The notes under the pieces: model-generated
Database searches by the model: none
Seen by the model: only the letters and a program-made list of their open reading frames with translations
What the model was told of the DNA's origin: nothing
Origin: Alphaproteobacteria bacterium
GTDB lineage: Bacteria; Pseudomonadota; Alphaproteobacteria; DSM-16000; Inquilinaceae
DNA length: 64,000 nt
Reading direction: 5' to 3'
Assembly: GCA_028284045.1 (NCBI GenBank)
Contig: JANQSN010000050.1
Span: forward strand, 1 to 64,000
Program-made: the position numbers and the translations under genes
Shown: in pieces, positions 1-7,764 of the stretch
Layout of the letters: every line of letters begins with the position of its first letter
Position numbering within the stretch: the first letter of the stretch is position 1

Positions 1-37
1 TCGACATGCCTGCCGGCCTCCTTCCCCGGCAGACATC

Positions 38-78
38 TTGAATCAGAACCAGACCCGCCTGGGAATCCCTTGATTCAA
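38..78. repeat. 8-bp inverted repeat downstream of the GT39 gene
   Basis: TTGAATCA (38-45) and TGATTCAA (71-78) form an exact inverted repeat with a 25-base spacer. It lies just beyond the stop codon of the minus-strand glycosyltransferase, so it could form a 3' mRNA hairpin, but there is no T-run. No gene is visible in bases 1-95. Confidence 0.45.
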
Positions 79-95
79 TCAGTTGGGCTAACGCT

Positions 96-1649
96 CTAGA
101 GCGCGCGGAATACCAACCCGCCGTCGCCGGCGAACCCGGCGTCTTCCAGCACCGTCCGGAACGCCTCGATTGCGGGGTCCAGGCGGTGCGACTCGTCGCC
201 CGCCACCACCACGACGCGGAGGCGGTCGAGGTGCCGGCGCGCGGCGGCGAAATCGGCTTCCGTCCGCACCACCAAGACCGGCGTCGCGGGATCGAGTTCA
301 TGCGCCCAGGTGCCGGGCGTCCCCCCGCCCCAGCCGCGCGGCAGGACGACCAGCGCTTCGTCCGCCGGCACGTCGGATAACGCCGCCATCGCCGGCTGCA
401 TGACGATCCGGTTGCCCCAAGGCATGAAGCGGATCGCGCCATCGGCCCAGACGCTCGCCGCGGAGATGGCCATCACGGCGAGCAGGCACCAAGCCACCTT
501 CGGCGCCGGCTGCCGCAGCGCCGCGAACCCCAGGCCGACCAGAAGGGCGATCGCCGGGAGGGTGAACGACACATACCGGTGCGCGCCGAAGGAACCGGCC
601 AGGGTCTTGTCGGTGACGGCGAACAGCACCAGCAAGAGCGCGGAGAACCCGCCCAACGACACGACCAGCGCGACGGCGGCGTGGCGCCAGTGCGCCCGAG
701 CGAGGGCAGCCGCCGGCAGCAGCACCAGCGCCGCGGCCACGATCGGAAACAGGATCCGCTGAACCAGGCCGTCCGGCGGCCTCTCCACCAGCGCGGTCAG
801 AAGCAGCCAGACGACCGCCACCGCTTCGTAGGCGGGACCCTGGAACCCGGCGAACGCGCTCGCCCGCGCGCCCGTATGGTGCAGCGCCAGCGGTGACAGG
901 GCGGCCACCAGGACGCCGAAGACCAGGATCGCCGCGGCCGCCGTCGCCGGCCGGCGACGGACCAGAAACAACGCCAGCACGGCCAGCGCCGGTCCGGTGA
1001 TGAGGATCGCGAAATAGTGGGTCCAGAAGGCCAGCGCCGCGGCGACCGCGGTCGTACCCACCCGCAGACGGCTGACCCGGTCCCGGCGCGCGGCATCGAC
1101 CTCTTCCAGGATGAGGACCAGGACCAAGGTCACCAGCAGGATCGCCGGCGCGTAGCCCCTGGCGTTGATCGCCGCCCATTGCGCCATCGGCGCCAGCAGG
1201 AAGACCATGGCCGCCAGCGTGGCCGCGGCCGCCCCCGATCGGCGCAGCGCCAGCGCGACCAGCCCGCCCGCCGACAGGATGCACAGCGCCGACAGCAAGC
1301 GCAGCGGCACCAGCCCGCCGCCGGTCACATGCGACCAGGCCAGCGCGGCGACGTAGTACAAGGGCGGGTGAACGTCGGTTTCGCGCAACAGCGGGACGAT
1401 GTCCCCCCACCCTATGTCCCGAGCCAGGAACGCCCTGAGGGCACCGGCGGTCTCGATGCCGGTGGGCCACGCCGGGGTCGGGTCGCCGGCCAGCACCAGA
1501 AGCGTGATGGTCTCGTCGTACCAGATCGGCAGGCGGGCGAGGTTCCACAGCGCCAGCGCAGACACGCCGGCCAGGAGGACGAGGACCGCGCCCCATCGCG
1601 CGCGGGCGGGCGCGCCCCTTTCGGTTGCCGTCGTGCGGCTACTCCACAC
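96..1649 (-). CDS. GT39/PMT-like integral membrane glycosyltransferase
   Basis: Polytopic membrane protein of 517 aa resembling the ArnT/PMT (GT-C) superfamily, which transfers sugars from polyprenyl-phosphate donors on the outer face of the inner membrane. After the first membrane helix comes PIWYDE (Asp45-Glu46), the acidic first-loop motif of this fold, and then TDVHPPLYY (about 91-99), typical of the GT39/GT83 group. About ten further hydrophobic helices follow and then a soluble C-terminal tail. It starts 11 bases inside the end of the upstream kinase gene, so the two are cotranscribed and probably coupled. Donor and acceptor cannot be read from sequence. The fold assignment is fairly safe; the substrate is unknown. 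Confidence 0.75.
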   Translation of the reverse strand: MWSSRTTATERGAPARARWGAVLVLLAGVSALALWNLARLPIWYDETITLLVLAGDPTPAWPTGIETAGALRAFLARDIGWGDIVPLLRETDVHPPLYYVAALAWSHVTGGGLVPLRLLSALCILSAGGLVALALRRSGAAAATLAAMVFLLAPMAQWAAINARGYAPAILLVTLVLVLILEEVDAARRDRVSRLRVGTTAVAAALAFWTHYFAILITGPALAVLALFLVRRRPATAAAAILVFGVLVAALSPLALHHTGARASAFAGFQGPAYEAVAVVWLLLTALVERPPDGLVQRILFPIVAAALVLLPAAALARAHWRHAAVALVVSLGGFSALLLVLFAVTDKTLAGSFGAHRYVSFTLPAIALLVGLGFAALRQPAPKVAWCLLAVMAISAASVWADGAIRFMPWGNRIVMQPAMAALSDVPADEALVVLPRGWGGGTPGTWAHELDPATPVLVVRTEADFAAARRHLDRLRVVVVAGDESHRLDPAIEAFRTVLEDAGFAGDGGLVFRAL

Positions 1650-2637
1650 CGGAGTCGCGGGCCAGGCGGGCGAGATTGGTTTCCGGCCGTGCCCCGAAAT
1701 GGGCGATCACCTCCGCGGCGGCGACGGCGCCCAGCCGGGCGGCATCGGCGGGATGGCGCCCCTGGCAGAAGCCTTGCAGGAACCCCGCGGCGAACAGGTC
1801 GCCGGCCCCGGTCGCGTCGACCAGGCGCAACGGCGGCACCGCCGGCACCTCATAGGTCGACAACCCCTCCATCACCACCGCCCCGCCGGCACCGCGCGTC
1901 ACCACGACGATCTCGCATTCGCCGCGCAGGCCCTCCAGCACGTCATCGGTGCTGTCGACCTCCAGCAGCGACAGCGCCTCCGCCTGATTGGCGAACAGGA
2001 TGTCGACATGGCCACCGACCAGATCGCGGAAGCTGTCGCGATGCCGCTCGACACAGAACGGGTCCGACAGGGTCAGCGCCACCCGGCGGTCGGCGGCATG
2101 GGCGAGATCGGCCGCCTTGACGAAGGCCTCCTTGGCCTTCGGCGGATCCCACAGATAGCCCTCCAGATAGGTGACCTGGGCCGCGGCGATCAGCTCGCCG
2201 TCGATATCCTCCGGCCCCAGGGCGACGCAGGCGCCCAGGAAGGTGTTCATCGTCCGCTCGCCGTCGGGCGTCACCAGGATCAGCGAGCGTGCCGTCGGCA
2301 ACGCATCCTCGCCGGTCAGCGGTGGCGTCTCGTAGGTCACGCCGGCGGCGCGGATGTCGTGGCGAAACACCTGGCCCAACAGGTCGTCGGCGACCTTGCC
2401 GATGAACGCCGCCCGGCCGCCCAGCGAGGCGATGCCGGCGATGGTGTTCGCCGCGGATCCGCCGGAGATCGACCGGCCCGGCCCCATCTTCTGATAGAGC
2501 GCCTCCGCCTGTTGGGCATCGATCAGCGTCATCGCACCGCGCACCAGGCCGTTCTCGACCAGGAAGTCGTCCTCGGCCTGGGCGAGGACATCGACGATCG
2601 CATTGCCGACGCCGACGACGGAGTAGTGAGCCGCCAT
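1639..2637 (-). CDS. PfkB-family kinase, adenosine-kinase-like
   Basis: A 332-aa ribokinase-fold enzyme that would phosphorylate a nucleoside or sugar with ATP in the cytoplasm. Visible signatures are SGGSAANT (58-65), the substrate-binding Gly-Gly motif of PfkB proteins, and DATGAGD (274-280) with catalytic base Asp280 and the anion hole. The N-terminus (GVGNAIVDVLA) and EGYLWDPPKAKEA resemble the bacterial adenosine kinase-like clade more than fructokinases or KDG kinases. It is first in a two-gene unit with the downstream membrane glycosyltransferase. Adenosine specificity is inferred from family resemblance only. Confidence 0.85.
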   Translation of the reverse strand: MAAHYSVVGVGNAIVDVLAQAEDDFLVENGLVRGAMTLIDAQQAEALYQKMGPGRSISGGSAANTIAGIASLGGRAAFIGKVADDLLGQVFRHDIRAAGVTYETPPLTGEDALPTARSLILVTPDGERTMNTFLGACVALGPEDIDGELIAAAQVTYLEGYLWDPPKAKEAFVKAADLAHAADRRVALTLSDPFCVERHRDSFRDLVGGHVDILFANQAEALSLLEVDSTDDVLEGLRGECEIVVVTRGAGGAVVMEGLSTYEVPAVPPLRLVDATGAGDLFAAGFLQGFCQGRHPADAARLGAVAAAEVIAHFGARPETNLARLARDSGVE

Positions 2638-2780
2638 GGGCCCTCGCTTAAAAAAGGTGGGTGTCGGATGTCGCGGGGCCTGCCGCCCCGCCGTCAGGCG
2701 CCCGCCCGCTGCAGTGCAGTATAGCGATGGTTACGCCTGCCGGCCAAGCGCGCGGGCGGTTCGCCCGCCAGCGAGAGGCG

Positions 2781-3692
2781 CTAATTCGAGGCCGGCGCCG
2801 ACGGTCCCTCGGCCGCCGCAGCCTCGTCCATCAGCCAGGCCCGGAAGGCGCGGACCTTCGACCGGTTGGCGGTGTGCGCCGGATAGAGCACGAAATAGGA
2901 GAAATGCGCCGGCAGGCTGAGCCGGAAGGGCCGCACCAGGCGGCCCGCCCGTAGGTCGTCGCGGGCCAGCGCGCTGCGCCCGAGCGCGATGCCCTGGCCG
3001 TCCACCGCGGCCTGCAGCAGCATGCTGGAGTCGGAGAAGGCGGGGCCGCGCCTGGGGTCGATATGGGTCAGGCCGGCGGCCAGCAGCCAGGCGGGCCATC
3101 CCGGCTCCAGATCGTCGTGCAGTAGCGTGTAGTGCGCCAGGTCCTCCGGCCGGTTCAGGCCGGGCGGGCGGTCGCGCAGGGCCGGGCTGACGACGGGGAA
3201 GATCTCCTCCGTCATGAACGGCTCGACCACGACGCCGGTGTAGTCGCCGGCCCCGTAGCGCAGCGCGACATCGACATTGTCGCGGTCGAAATTGACCGGC
3301 GCGTCGTGCGCCAGCACCAGCACGTCGATTTCCGGATGACGGTCGCGGAAGCGGGCGAGCCGCGGCACCAGCCAGCGCGCGGCGAAGGACGGCAGCACGC
3401 TGACCGTCAGCGCGCCCGTCGCATCGTGCTCCAGCAGCGACTCGGTCGCCGATTCGAGCTGGCGGAACGCCTCGCGCACCGGCGGCAGGAAGGCCTGCCC
3501 CTGCTCGGTCAGCAGCAGGCCGCGCGGGCCCCGCCGGAACAGGCGTACGCCGAGCTGTTCCTCCAGCGACTTGATGGCGTGGCTGACCGCCGCCTGGCTG
3601 ACATTCAGCTCGTGCGCGGCGCGGGTGAAGGAGAGATGCCGGCCGGCCGCCTCGAAGGCGCGCAACCCGGTCAGCGACGGCAGACGCGACAT
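2781..3692 (-). CDS. LysR-family transcriptional regulator (GcvA-like)
   Basis: A 303-aa LysR-type regulator. An N-terminal winged HTH (about residues 5-63; AFEAAGRHLSFTRAA then NVSQAAVSHAIK) is followed by a periplasmic-binding-like effector domain. The pattern resembles the GcvA/AmpR branch. It is transcribed away from a DUF1127 gene across a 166-base AT-rich gap, the usual layout for autoregulation and control of the divergent partner. The effector is unknown. Confidence 0.92.
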   Translation of the reverse strand: MSRLPSLTGLRAFEAAGRHLSFTRAAHELNVSQAAVSHAIKSLEEQLGVRLFRRGPRGLLLTEQGQAFLPPVREAFRQLESATESLLEHDATGALTVSVLPSFAARWLVPRLARFRDRHPEIDVLVLAHDAPVNFDRDNVDVALRYGAGDYTGVVVEPFMTEEIFPVVSPALRDRPPGLNRPEDLAHYTLLHDDLEPGWPAWLLAAGLTHIDPRRGPAFSDSSMLLQAAVDGQGIALGRSALARDDLRAGRLVRPFRLSLPAHFSYFVLYPAHTANRSKVRAFRAWLMDEAAAAEGPSAPASN

Positions 3693-3858
3693 GGCGGGCC
3701 CCCTGTCTCAGCTCCTTAACGATCCGTTATCTCATGAATTTTTCTCACCGGGTCATGAAATTTCGTCCTTTGAAAACCGCTTTTGACGGCAGCACTTTTG
3801 AGAGTGAGCGAACGATCGGTTCGCACCAGAATCCTTCGATGTCATAAGGTCACCCGAT
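3693..3858. promoter_or_regulatory. Divergent LysR / DUF1127 control region
   Basis: This AT-rich interval between divergent genes holds two direct copies of TCATGAA (about 3733-3739 and 3755-3761), each followed by a T-rich stretch. They are plausible LysR-binding half sites. The DUF1127 gene has AAGGT eight bases before its ATG. The site assignment is inference from spacing and position. Confidence 0.4.
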
Positions 3859-4083
3859 ATGAGTGCCGTTGTCCTTCACCACCCGCAGGCGCGGGTGCGC
3901 ACTGCCCGCCCCGCGCCGGAGCCCGGCCTGTTCGGCCAGCTCTGGGCCACCATCACCGCTTGGCACGATCGGGCCCGTACGCGCGCCCGCCTGGCCGAGC
4001 TCGACGAACACATGCTGCGCGACATCGGCCTCGATCCGGCCGCGGTCGACTACGAGATCCGCAAGCCGTTCTGGCGCGGCTGA
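3859..4083 (+). CDS. DUF1127 domain small protein
   Basis: A 74-aa basic protein ending in the DUF1127 signature: RARLAELDEHMLRDIGLDP followed by VDYEIRKPFW. DUF1127 proteins are common in Alphaproteobacteria and some act in RNA turnover or phosphate/carbon stress responses; the role here is unknown. The start is set by AAGGT eight bases upstream. It is divergent from a LysR gene that may control it. Confidence 0.88.
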   Translation: MSAVVLHHPQARVRTARPAPEPGLFGQLWATITAWHDRARTRARLAELDEHMLRDIGLDPAAVDYEIRKPFWRG

Positions 4084-4115
4084 TCGGTTGTCGCGCAAGC
4101 CGGCTCGCCGCCCGT

Positions 4116-5348
4116 TCAAGGGCGGCGCAGGGTCAGTTTCCCGATGCCGGCGAGCGCGTCATAGAGCTGGCGGAACTGGCGATCCAGGACCGCCGGCGCA
4201 ATGCTGGCGACGGTGGCCGCGGCGGCTTGCTTAACCGCGGCGATCGGCGTTGAGCCGTCGATGGCCCGCAGCATCGGCGCCGCCAAGGGCGGCAGAGGCA
4301 GGGTGAGCGTCAGGCCGTCCAGCGCGGCCTCCAGCGCCCGGCCCGGCCGGCAGGCGGCCGCCCAGGCCGCGCCGTCGCCATCGCGCAACACCGGGCACAG
4401 CGTGTCGTCCGACGGATCGGCGACGCACTGTCCGGCACGCGCCGCGGGCACCGCATAGATGACGTGCCGCTTGAGGTTGCCGGCCAATTCCTCCGCCAGC
4501 GCGGCCCGCTCCAAGGGCGCCAGCGCCGCGGCCTGGCGCCGCAACCCCGGATCGGCGAGATAGGTCTCCGGCGCGTAGGCCGCCGGCGGCACGAAGCCGG
4601 CCACCGCCAACCCCACCCCCGACACCAGATCGGCCAGCGCCGGCACCGTATAGGGCCGGTCGCGGGCATGCAGCAGCAGGTCGACCAGGCCCGCGGCATC
4701 GCGGACGTGGTCGCCGACGAAGGGGTTGCGCCGGAACGCGTTGGTCGGCGGTAGGCCGTCGAGCACGCGACGGGCGACCGCCACCCGCGCCGCCAGCGGC
4801 TGATTTGGTGGCGCCAGGCGGCGCAGCACCGACTGCAGCGCATACACCCCCTCGCGCCCGAACGGGGCATAGACCATCAGGCCCATTCCACCTTCGCCGT
4901 CGAGCACGCCGGCCAGCGCCGCCAACCCGGCCGCCGGATCGGCCAGATGATGCAGCACGCCGCAGCAATCGATGTAGTCGTAGGGGCCGGGCGCCAGGTC
5001 CGACACCGCCTCGATGGTCCCGGTGACGAAGCGCACGGGACGCAGCCCGCGCGCGGCGATGCGCGCCTCGGCGATCGTGCGTGCCGCCGCCGAGGGGTCG
5101 AGATAGGTGATCTCCGCCGCCACGCCCCGGTCGGCGGTATGCTGGGCCAGCATCACCAGCGCATCGCCGGTGCCGCCGCCGGCCACCAGCACCCGCAAGG
5201 GTCGGGGCACAGCGCCCGCGAACACCCAATGCGCCACCTCGTCGAGATGGCTGGGCGAGCCTTCGATCAGGCGGGTGGCCTCGTCGCCCGGGTCGCGGGC
5301 CGGGTAGGGATAGGCCTCGTACTGCGCGGCGACGGCGGCGTCGGTCAT
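4116..5348 (-). CDS. Class I SAM-dependent methyltransferase with C-terminal extension
   Basis: A 410-aa protein. The N-terminus carries YPYPARDP and then a Rossmann-type SAM site (LRVLVAGGGTGD, about 51-62) with DYIDCCGVLHHL as the motif IV/V region. The last ~170 residues form an all-helical domain unlike simple methyltransferases, found in proteins annotated only as class I methyltransferases. The ORF extends further upstream, but the ATG at 5348 overlaps the asparaginase stop as ATGA and fits the conserved N-terminus, so I use that start. Substrate unknown; coupling to an asparaginase suggests coexpression, not function. Confidence 0.82.
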   Translation of the reverse strand: MTDAAVAAQYEAYPYPARDPGDEATRLIEGSPSHLDEVAHWVFAGAVPRPLRVLVAGGGTGDALVMLAQHTADRGVAAEITYLDPSAAARTIAEARIAARGLRPVRFVTGTIEAVSDLAPGPYDYIDCCGVLHHLADPAAGLAALAGVLDGEGGMGLMVYAPFGREGVYALQSVLRRLAPPNQPLAARVAVARRVLDGLPPTNAFRRNPFVGDHVRDAAGLVDLLLHARDRPYTVPALADLVSGVGLAVAGFVPPAAYAPETYLADPGLRRQAAALAPLERAALAEELAGNLKRHVIYAVPAARAGQCVADPSDDTLCPVLRDGDGAAWAAACRPGRALEAALDGLTLTLPLPPLAAPMLRAIDGSTPIAAVKQAAAATVASIAPAVLDRQFRQLYDALAGIGKLTLRRP

Positions 5349-6439
5349 TCGGGGAATCCCGCCGCCGGCGCGATCCGGCCGACCTCCAGCCCGCGATGGT
5401 TGACCAGCCGCGGCTCTGCCAGGTCGGCCACGGCCGCCTGCGCCGGCGCCGCCAGCAGGCCGAGTTGGGCGAGGATGGCGATCAGCGCCGGGGCCGCCGC
5501 CCGCGATGCCCCGTCGGCGATCTTCAGGGCGAGGCCGAGGCGCGCCGCCGGCATCGCGGCGCAATAGCAGCCCTCCGCCCCGCGCTTGACCAGGATCTCG
5601 CCGGCGAAGGCCCGGTTCAGCCGGCTGTCGGTGTAGCCGGGCCCGTGGATCAGGTCGGGATGGGCGGCCCAGGCCCGGCAGACCCGCGCCGCCGCCTCCG
5701 CACGCCGGTCCGGCAGGTTGCGCCGGTCGCCCAGCGCGGCCATGGCCACCGCCAGCCCGCCCAGCGGGACCGCGACGGTCGGCACCGAGCAGCCGTCGCG
5801 TCCCACCGGCGCCGACCCCAGGTTCTGGGCCGTCATCATCTCCAGGATGCCGAGTATGCGTTGCTGTACCGGATGGGCGATCTCGGTATAGCCGTCCAGC
5901 GATTCGCCCTTGTGCCGCGCGGTGGTCAGCATGCCGGCATGCTTGCCCGAGCAGTTGTTGTGCAGCGCCGACGGCGCCGCGCCGGCGCCGATCAGCGCGG
6001 CCGCCGTTTCCGGATCGTTCGGCGGGTGCGCCCCGCAGGCCAGCGCCGCAGGACCGAGGCCCAGCCGGTCGAGCCAGCCGGCGACCGCCTCGGTATGCAG
6101 GGCCATGCCGGCATGGCTGGCGCAGGCCAAGGCCAGCTCGGCATCCGTGACGTCGAAGGCCGCCGCCGCCCCCGTCTCCACCAGCGCCAGCGCCTGCAGC
6201 GGCTTGATGGCCGAGCGCGGGAAGACCGCCTGGTCGACATCGCCCCAGTGGGCGACCACCCGGCCGTTGGCGTCCGCCACCACCGCCATGCCGTGATGCA
6301 GGCTCTCGACGCCCAGTCCGCGATGGACGGCGATCATCGGCACCGCTGTGCGGGCCGGGGACGGGTCATTCGGCATGCGGCGTGAAGGTCGCTCGGGCTC
6401 GATCGATGGACGCGACCTTGCCGGGGCATCCGGCGCCAT
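5345..6439 (-). CDS. Asparaginase II-family (AnsA-type) L-asparaginase
   Basis: A 364-aa protein of the Asparaginase_II family (Rhizobium etli thermolabile asparaginase type), distinct from the E. coli enzymes, that would hydrolyse L-asparagine to aspartate and ammonia. Diagnostic stretches are FPRSAIKPLQALAL, ACASHAGMALHTEAV, LHNNCSGKHAGML and HPDLIHGPG. The ATG at 6439 has GGGAG six bases upstream and is chosen over internal ATGs at 6376 and 6337, which lack a clear ribosome site. The ~35-residue N-terminal extension is still suspicious. The stop overlaps the methyltransferase start (ATGA). Confidence 0.86.
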   Translation of the reverse strand: MAPDAPARSRPSIEPERPSRRMPNDPSPARTAVPMIAVHRGLGVESLHHGMAVVADANGRVVAHWGDVDQAVFPRSAIKPLQALALVETGAAAAFDVTDAELALACASHAGMALHTEAVAGWLDRLGLGPAALACGAHPPNDPETAAALIGAGAAPSALHNNCSGKHAGMLTTARHKGESLDGYTEIAHPVQQRILGILEMMTAQNLGSAPVGRDGCSVPTVAVPLGGLAVAMAALGDRRNLPDRRAEAAARVCRAWAAHPDLIHGPGYTDSRLNRAFAGEILVKRGAEGCYCAAMPAARLGLALKIADGASRAAAPALIAILAQLGLLAAPAQAAVADLAEPRLVNHRGLEVGRIAPAAGFPE

Positions 6440-6479
6440 GCAAGGCTCCCGGCGATAAGGGTTCCGGGGGTCTTGGACT

Positions 6480-7037
6480 ATGCGCGGCTATTTCGCGCTC
6501 GGCGTCGAGGGCATCAGCAAGCCGCGCAATCTGGGCGCCGTGCTGCGCACCGCCCATGCCTTCGGCGCCAGCTTCACTTTCGCCGTGGCGCCGGTTGCCG
6601 ATCTCGACCCGGTGTCGACCACCGACACCTCCGACGCGGCCTCCAGCATTCCGTTCTACGCGGTGCCGGCGCTCGACCGGCTGATGCTGCCGAAGGGCTG
6701 CCGGCTGGTGGCGGTGGAGCTGCACGACCAGGCGGTCGAACTGCCCAGCTTCCGCCACCCGCTGAAGGCCGCCTACATCCTGGGGCCGGAGCAGGGCGGC
6801 CTGTCGCCGGCGGTGATGGACCGGGCGGACTTCGTGGTGCGCATCCCGACGCGCTTTTCCATCAACCTGTCGCTGGCCGGCGCGCTGGTGCTCTACGACC
6901 GGATGATCAGCCGCGGCCGCTTCGCCGACCGGCCGGTGGCGCCGGGCGGACCGGCGGAGCCGCTGGCGCCGCCGGTGCGCGGCCTGCCGCGCTATCTGCG
7001 CCGCCGCCTCGACCCGGCGGTGGCGGAGGAAGTCTAG
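6480..7037 (+). CDS. TrmH/SpoU-family RNA 2'-O-methyltransferase
   Basis: A compact 185-aa SPOUT methyltransferase. The three trefoil-knot motifs are visible: motif 1 with Asn17 and Arg23 (NLGAVLRT), motif 2 ILGPEQGGLS and motif 3 IPTRFSINLSLAGALVLYD, which form the SAM pocket and dimer interface. It probably methylates a ribose 2'-OH in tRNA or rRNA. It lacks the N-terminal substrate-binding domain of RlmB, so it is closer to TrmL/TrmH. Its stop codon overlaps the convergent membrane-protein gene by four bases. Confidence 0.85.
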   Translation: MRGYFALGVEGISKPRNLGAVLRTAHAFGASFTFAVAPVADLDPVSTTDTSDAASSIPFYAVPALDRLMLPKGCRLVAVELHDQAVELPSFRHPLKAAYILGPEQGGLSPAVMDRADFVVRIPTRFSINLSLAGALVLYDRMISRGRFADRPVAPGGPAEPLAPPVRGLPRYLRRRLDPAVAEEV

Positions 7038-7453
7038 ATGCCTTGGCGGCTTTCGATGGCCCTCTTGCGTTCGATGTAGATCGTCCGCGCCAGCATCGCC
7101 AGCAGCCCGATGCTGCCGGTGAAGATGACGGCGATCACCCAGACCTCCGATTTCATGCCGGCCGCCCGCGCGCGGTTCTGCAGGAGGAAGAAGGCCGCCG
7201 TCACGCCGATCAGGCGGTCGAACCAGACCTGCAGTCCCCAAGGGGATCCCATCAGCGTCTGGAAGAGGCCGGGCAGCCCTTCCTCGGCGATCGCCAGGCC
7301 GCTCCACACCGCGAAGGGAACCAGGACCGCCGCCGGGACCAGCCAGGCCGGCCAGGCAACCCTTTCCTTGGATTGGGTGACGAGCAGCATGGCGACGGCG
7401 GCGACCACCAGACCGCCGAGCGCAAACAGCTCAGAAGTCAACATCCTCAACAC
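7034..7453 (-). CDS. Conserved small integral membrane protein
   Basis: A 139-aa protein with four predicted transmembrane helices (about residues 6-27, 34-55, 80-100, 103-126). A charged motif, VWFDRLIGVTAAFFLLQNRARA, sits between helices 2 and 4. I do not recognise a named family. It is convergent with the TrmH gene, sharing the bases of both stop codons, and divergent from the haloperoxidase gene. Function unknown. Confidence 0.65.
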   Translation of the reverse strand: MLRMLTSELFALGGLVVAAVAMLLVTQSKERVAWPAWLVPAAVLVPFAVWSGLAIAEEGLPGLFQTLMGSPWGLQVWFDRLIGVTAAFFLLQNRARAAGMKSEVWVIAVIFTGSIGLLAMLARTIYIERKRAIESRQGI

Positions 7454-7764
7454 TCCCTGTCATCAAGAGATGAATACGCTCAAGGAAAGAGCTTCGATCC
7501 CGCCAAGACAAACTGACACAGCTTTCGAAGGAAGTAACCAGCCGCATCATGTTCAACGAGCGCAAGAATTACCGTGGTGTCTTCACAGATTACTATCCGG
7601 CGAGCCGGCCGCGTACGAGGACGAGCCGATCGCCAGGCGGGCCCCCCGCGCGAACGCGCGCTCGCCTGACGGGCAATGCCTATTGTCATCCCGCCCCTTT
7701 TGAGTGCAATGTTAGGTGAAAATGCAATTAAGAATGCAATGTAACCGTCAAGGAGGTCAGCGCC
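7454..7764. other. Intergenic region upstream of the haloperoxidase
   Basis: This 311-base stretch holds no convincing gene. It contains a GC-rich double hairpin (CAGGCG 7634-7639 with CGCCTG 7663-7668, enclosing CGCGCG 7647-7652 and 7655-7660). An AT-rich tract follows with three direct TGCAAT copies at 7705, 7723 and 7735. These repeats sit just upstream of the haloperoxidase ribosome site and could be an activator or repressor site. Confidence 0.45.
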
